Assembly: GCF_009663465.1 (NCBI RefSeq)
Contig: NZ_QXHU01000004.1
Location: 82,672 to 146,671 of the forward strand
Source of the DNA: Riemerella anatipestifer
GTDB taxonomy: Bacteria > Bacteroidota > Bacteroidia > Flavobacteriales > Weeksellaceae
DNA: 64,000 bases
Direction: 5' to 3'
Shown: positions 60,354-64,000 of the stretch, in pieces
How the letters are laid out: each line of letters starts with the position of its first letter
Numbering within the stretch: position 1 is the first letter of the stretch
Notes under the pieces: model-generated
Told to the model about the DNA's origin: nothing
Databases searched by the model: none
The model's input: the letters and a program-made list of their open reading frames with translations, nothing else
Position numbers and translations under genes: made by a program

Positions 60354-62873
60354 ATGCCCAAAAACTTAGTCATCGTAGAGTCTCCTGCAAAGGCAAAAAC
60401 CATACAAAAATATTTAGGTAAAGATTTTAAAGTGTTGTCTAGCTTTGGACACATTAGAGATTTGCCTAAAAAAGGAATGGGGATTAACCTTAGTACCTTT
60501 ACTCCAGAGTATGAGGTGTCTGCAGATAAAAAGAAGTTGGTGTCAGATTTGAAAGCAGCAGCGAAGAAAGCAAATGTGGTATGGCTAGCATCTGATGAAG
60601 ACCGAGAAGGGGAAGCCATTGCTTGGCATTTGGCTCAAGAACTTAAGTTAGAAGATGATAAAATAAAAAGAATCGTATTCCACGAAATTACCAAAAATGC
60701 AATTCTAAAAGCCATAGAAACACCTAGAAATATTGATAAAAATTTGGTAAATGCACAACAAGCTAGGCGTATTTTGGATAGAATAGTAGGTTTTGAAATG
60801 TCTCCTGTGCTTTGGAAAAAAGTAAAAACAGGACTTTCTGCGGGTAGGGTTCAGTCGGTTGCAGTTAGGCTTATCGTAGAAAAAGAAAAGGAGATACAAG
60901 ACTTTGTTCCTAATTCTTATTATAAGACAGAAGGGAAATTTTTAAATTCTGATAATCAGGAAATATCGGCTCAATTGAAAAAAAGTTTTTTTGAAGAGGC
61001 TGAAGCAAAAGAATTTTTAACATTATCAAAGAATACAGAATTTAAAATTCTCAATATAGAAAAAAAACCAGGTAAAAGAACAGCTTCTGCTCCTTTTACT
61101 ACTTCTACACTTCAACAGGAAGCGAGTAATCGTCTGGGATACGGAGTTACCACTACTATGAGAATTGCACAGAGATTGTACGAGGAGGGATACATTACCT
61201 ATATGAGAACCGACTCAGTTAATTTATCCCAAGAAGCGATAGAAGGTGCCAAAGAACAAATTATAAAAGAATTTGGACAAGAATACTCTGAACCGAGAAA
61301 TTACACTACTAAATCATCTTCTGCACAGGAAGCTCACGAGGCTATTCGCCCCACAGATTTCAAACTGAAAACGGTTGCAGGAGATACTCAACTTAATAGG
61401 CTATATCAACTTATTTATAAGAGAACGCTGGCTAGTCAAATGACGAATGCTCAAATAGAAAAAACAGTTGTAGAGATAGGTAATCCGAAGTTGCCGTATA
61501 ATTTTGAGGCTCATGGAGAGGTTATTGTATTTGAAGGTTTTTTAAAAGTTTATGGCATATTAAAGTCGGAAGAGGAGGATACAGAGAATGCCGAAAAAAC
61601 CTTACCAAAGGTAAGGGTTGGGGAAAGCTTAACTTATCAAAGTATTATTTCCGTTCAGAAATTCACTCGTCCACCTGCACGATATACAGAGGCAGGGCTA
61701 GTGAAGAAGTTAGAAGAATTGGGTATTGGAAGGCCTTCTACCTACGCTCCAACTATACAGACCATACAGAATAGGGAGTATGTAGATAAAAAAGAGATTG
61801 CTCCACAGGAAAGAGAAATTATTAAACTTAATCTTACCTCAAATAAGATAGATAGAGAAGTTTTAACCGAAAATTACGGTGGAGATAAAAATAAATTTGT
61901 ACCTACGGATATAGGTATTGTAGTTAATGATTTCTTAACCGAAAATTTTGCAGAAGTTTTAGATTACGGTTTTACAGCTAAGGTGGAACAAGATTTTGAT
62001 GATATTGCAAATGGTGATGAAAAATGGAAGGAGGTGCTGTCTGGGTTTTATGAAAAATTCCACGATAAAATAGAAGATGTAGAGGAAAATGCGGAGAGAG
62101 CCAATGGGGAGAGAATTTTAGGAAAAGATCCTAAAACAGGAAAGACGGTTTTAGTGAGAATTGGTAGATATGGAGCTATGGCTCAGCTAGGAGATAGTGA
62201 TGATGATAATCCCATTTACTCTTCGTTATTGTCCCACCAGAATATCAATACCATTACGTTAGAAGAAGCCTTAGACTTGTTTAAAGTTCCTTTTGATTTA
62301 GAAAAAGTAGACGGCAAGACTGTTTTGGTGGGGGTAGGTCGTTTTGGACCTTATGTGAAGTGGGGTGAAGCTTATATTAGTATTCCCAAGGAGGAAGATC
62401 CATTATCTGTGAATCAAAAAAGAGCAGAAGAGCTTATCAGAGAAAAACAGAAAGCCGATGCTCCTATAGCAACATTTAAAGGAGAGCCTGTAACTAAAGG
62501 AACGGGGCGTTTTGGACCTTTCTTGAAGTATAAAAATATTTTCGTAAATGTGCCTAAGAAGTATGATTTTGAAAATCTTAGTCAAGATGATATTGTAGAG
62601 CTAGTAGAGGCTAAGCTAGAGAAAGAAGCCAACCGTTACATTAAACAATGGGAAAAAGAAGGTATTTCTATAGAGAATGGAAGGTGGGGACCGTTTATCA
62701 AATTTAATAAAACTAATTTCAGGATTCCTAAAAATGGAGATGAGAAATACACTGCTGAAGAATTGAAAGAAATACCTTTGGAAGAGATTAAAAAATGGAT
62801 TGTGGCCCAAGATAAAAACGCTTTTGCAGAGAAGAAAATAGCTAAAAAGAAAACCACAACCAAGAAAAAATAG
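60354..62873 (+). CDS. topA: DNA topoisomerase I
   Basis: A type IA topoisomerase that relaxes negative supercoils. 839 residues: TOPRIM domain (NLVIVESPAKAKTIQKYLG at 4-22 and ASDEDREGEAIAWH near 81-94, acidic Mg ligands), the central core with GRVQSVAVRLIVEKE near 163 and the catalytic Tyr in EEGYITYMRTDSVNLS near 285, GIGRPSTYAPT near 460, and a C-terminal half with several small TOPO-type repeat modules (e.g. GRFGPYVKWGEAYISIP, GRFGPFLKYKNIFVNVP, GRWGPFIKFNKTNFRIP) and a Lys-rich tail. These modules lack the Cys4 zinc fingers of the E. coli enzyme. Confidence 0.95.
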   Translation: MPKNLVIVESPAKAKTIQKYLGKDFKVLSSFGHIRDLPKKGMGINLSTFTPEYEVSADKKKLVSDLKAAAKKANVVWLASDEDREGEAIAWHLAQELKLEDDKIKRIVFHEITKNAILKAIETPRNIDKNLVNAQQARRILDRIVGFEMSPVLWKKVKTGLSAGRVQSVAVRLIVEKEKEIQDFVPNSYYKTEGKFLNSDNQEISAQLKKSFFEEAEAKEFLTLSKNTEFKILNIEKKPGKRTASAPFTTSTLQQEASNRLGYGVTTTMRIAQRLYEEGYITYMRTDSVNLSQEAIEGAKEQIIKEFGQEYSEPRNYTTKSSSAQEAHEAIRPTDFKLKTVAGDTQLNRLYQLIYKRTLASQMTNAQIEKTVVEIGNPKLPYNFEAHGEVIVFEGFLKVYGILKSEEEDTENAEKTLPKVRVGESLTYQSIISVQKFTRPPARYTEAGLVKKLEELGIGRPSTYAPTIQTIQNREYVDKKEIAPQEREIIKLNLTSNKIDREVLTENYGGDKNKFVPTDIGIVVNDFLTENFAEVLDYGFTAKVEQDFDDIANGDEKWKEVLSGFYEKFHDKIEDVEENAERANGERILGKDPKTGKTVLVRIGRYGAMAQLGDSDDDNPIYSSLLSHQNINTITLEEALDLFKVPFDLEKVDGKTVLVGVGRFGPYVKWGEAYISIPKEEDPLSVNQKRAEELIREKQKADAPIATFKGEPVTKGTGRFGPFLKYKNIFVNVPKKYDFENLSQDDIVELVEAKLEKEANRYIKQWEKEGISIENGRWGPFIKFNKTNFRIPKNGDEKYTAEELKEIPLEEIKKWIVAQDKNAFAEKKIAKKKTTTKKK

Positions 62874-62882
62874 TACATACTA

Positions 62883-63947
62883 ATGACTATAGAAGAGATA
62901 GTAAAGTCTTTTCCTCTAGGGAATTATAAAAATTGGCAACTGGGGAGCTTGGTTTCTAATGAGATAAAAGAAGGAGGAGTCGTATTATTATTTTGCTCTG
63001 ATGATAGAGGAGCAGGTAGCTCTGCGGTAGCGAAGGATTTTAGTACAATAAGAAAATGTTTATATCAACTTTCTAAAAGTGATTTTAGCTTTCCTATTTG
63101 TGATTTAGGAGACCTAATATCGGGGAAATCGTTGGAAGACACGCAGTATATTGTTGCTGAAATTGCTTCTAAATGTATTGCTGAAGGTGCATTACCTATA
63201 GTTATTGGTGGAGGTAACGACTTGGCACTTTCGTTATACTCTGCCGTAAAAAAACATAAAGAGAAGATTACCTATACACAAATCAATTCGTTTATACATT
63301 TAGAAGATGTAAAGGAGGGGATTAACGAACGAAATTTCGTGTCTAAAATATTGAATGAAGCTTCGCTGAAGAATTATTATCATTTAGGCTATCAAAAACA
63401 TTTGAACGAACCTCATTCGGTTTCTGTACTCAAAGAGATAGATTTTGAAGTGCTAAGACTCGCTGATATGATGAATAGCACAGATTTGGCGGAGCCTTTC
63501 TTAAGAAGGGCGGAAGTGGTAAGCCTTAGTGCTGATGCGGTGGAGAGTTTTAGTGGAGAGTTTTCTTTTCACGCTCAAGTTAATGGGTTGAATAAGAGGG
63601 AAATTTGTGCCTATATGAAAGAAATAGGCTTAGGTGAAAACTTAATGGCTTTTGGTCTATTTAATGTAAATATAGATGTTTCTCATTTAGCTTACAATCA
63701 GCTTGTTTCTCAAATGATTTGGTATTTTTTAGAAGGCTTTAGTATACAGAAAACTCACCCTAAAGAACGCCAATACGAAAATTATTTAGTGGTAATCAAT
63801 AATCAGGATTATACTTTTAAGAGAGATACCTTTAGTGGATTATGGTATTTTGGGAGCAATGATAACATTTTGAAGTGCTTGCCTTGTGCAGAAATGGACT
63901 ATCATAATGCTAAAAATGGGCTTTTAAATCCTAGATTTTTAAAATAG
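62883..63947 (+). CDS. Arginase-fold protein with degraded metal site
   Basis: 354 residues with the arginase/agmatinase/formimidoylglutamase fold. The order of family blocks is recognisable: LLFCSDDRGAGSSA near 34, PIVIGGGNDLALSLYSAVKK near 105-124 (in active enzymes GGxH at this site), ITYTQINSFIHLEDVKEG near 130 (normally DAHxD) and EVVSLSADAVESFSG near 210 (normally SxDxDxxDP). The His and most Asp ligands of the di-manganese centre are absent, so it is probably not an arginase-type hydrolase. It starts 9 bp after topA. Relatives are often annotated formimidoylglutamase; I would not transfer that activity. Confidence 0.8.
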   Translation: MTIEEIVKSFPLGNYKNWQLGSLVSNEIKEGGVVLLFCSDDRGAGSSAVAKDFSTIRKCLYQLSKSDFSFPICDLGDLISGKSLEDTQYIVAEIASKCIAEGALPIVIGGGNDLALSLYSAVKKHKEKITYTQINSFIHLEDVKEGINERNFVSKILNEASLKNYYHLGYQKHLNEPHSVSVLKEIDFEVLRLADMMNSTDLAEPFLRRAEVVSLSADAVESFSGEFSFHAQVNGLNKREICAYMKEIGLGENLMAFGLFNVNIDVSHLAYNQLVSQMIWYFLEGFSIQKTHPKERQYENYLVVINNQDYTFKRDTFSGLWYFGSNDNILKCLPCAEMDYHNAKNGLLNPRFLK

Positions 63948-63948
63948 T

Positions 63949-64000
63949 ATGAAGAAAGAAGTCTCCGTTATTGTTCCTGTTTATAATGTTGAACGCTTTT
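63949..64000 (+). CDS. Glycosyltransferase family 2, partial (runs off the window)
   Basis: Starts with ATG at 63949, one base after the previous stop. The 17 residues visible, MKKEVSVIVPVYNVERF, are the standard start of a GT-A family 2 glycosyltransferase. The rest lies beyond the right edge. Confidence 0.75.
   Translation, partial: MKKEVSVIVPVYNVERF

Overview
The window is a chromosomal piece of a low-GC Bacteroidota, most likely of the family Weeksellaceae (Riemerella/Chryseobacterium/Bergeyella type). The reasons are the fused MurF-alanine racemase, a gliding-type GldH lipoprotein, an alternative complex III operon (actABCDEF), GLPGLI, DUF4271 and DUF4295 proteins, TAnnTTTG promoter boxes, and flavobacterial intergenic palindromes. 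The genus is inference from protein style and composition; no rRNA or other decisive marker is present. I saw no tRNA, rRNA, CRISPR array, insertion sequence or integrase.

Layout. Bases 1-1349 carry no gene and are a mosaic of repeats, including three copies of a 104-bp element with 10-bp terminal inverted repeats. Then come an MBL-fold hydrolase, a CarboxypepD_reg-like protein and a glucosaminidase (minus strand); a polysaccharide O-acetylation cassette of an MBOAT acyltransferase between two SGNH-type proteins (3575-7893); murF-alr and tdk (minus); an acidic hypothetical protein, rsmI and fabG (plus). A palindromic repeat element and a decayed outer-membrane beta-barrel gene follow (13333-14016), then a LuxR-type regulator and a lipoprotein. 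15326-19384 (minus) holds rnr, rpiB, a glycosyltransferase and a small membrane protein. 19530-25388 (plus) holds clpC, a Gfo/Idh/MocA dehydrogenase, sufE and two glycosyltransferases. surE, a tail-specific protease and an MscS channel follow.

29370-33370 is the accessory part of the window. An (AC)n microsatellite precedes three tandem paralogues that share a secreted N-terminus. Two end in a Fib_succ_major (C-type-lectin-like) domain, and the first has collapsed. The last 60 codons of the middle paralogue are GC-rich and full of AGC/GGC/GGT/TAC/AAC/AAT codons. This looks like the variable region of a diversity-generating retroelement target; no reverse transcriptase or template is in the window.

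33371-39834 holds a GLPGLI protein, a DCC-family protein, a haem-binding protein, aroQ, ricT-gldH and a class A penicillin-binding protein. A SPOR protein (minus) is divergent from actABCDEF (40736-49108), which encodes quinol:electron-acceptor oxidoreductase of the respiratory chain. 49194-63947 is mostly housekeeping: a lipoprotein, apt, a TPR protein, ribH, a zinc metallopeptidase, a small repeat protein, an acyltransferase, DUF4271-hemD, an S9 oligopeptidase, rpmB-rpmG-DUF4295, ftsY, topA and an arginase-fold protein with degraded metal sites. A family-2 glycosyltransferase runs off the right edge.
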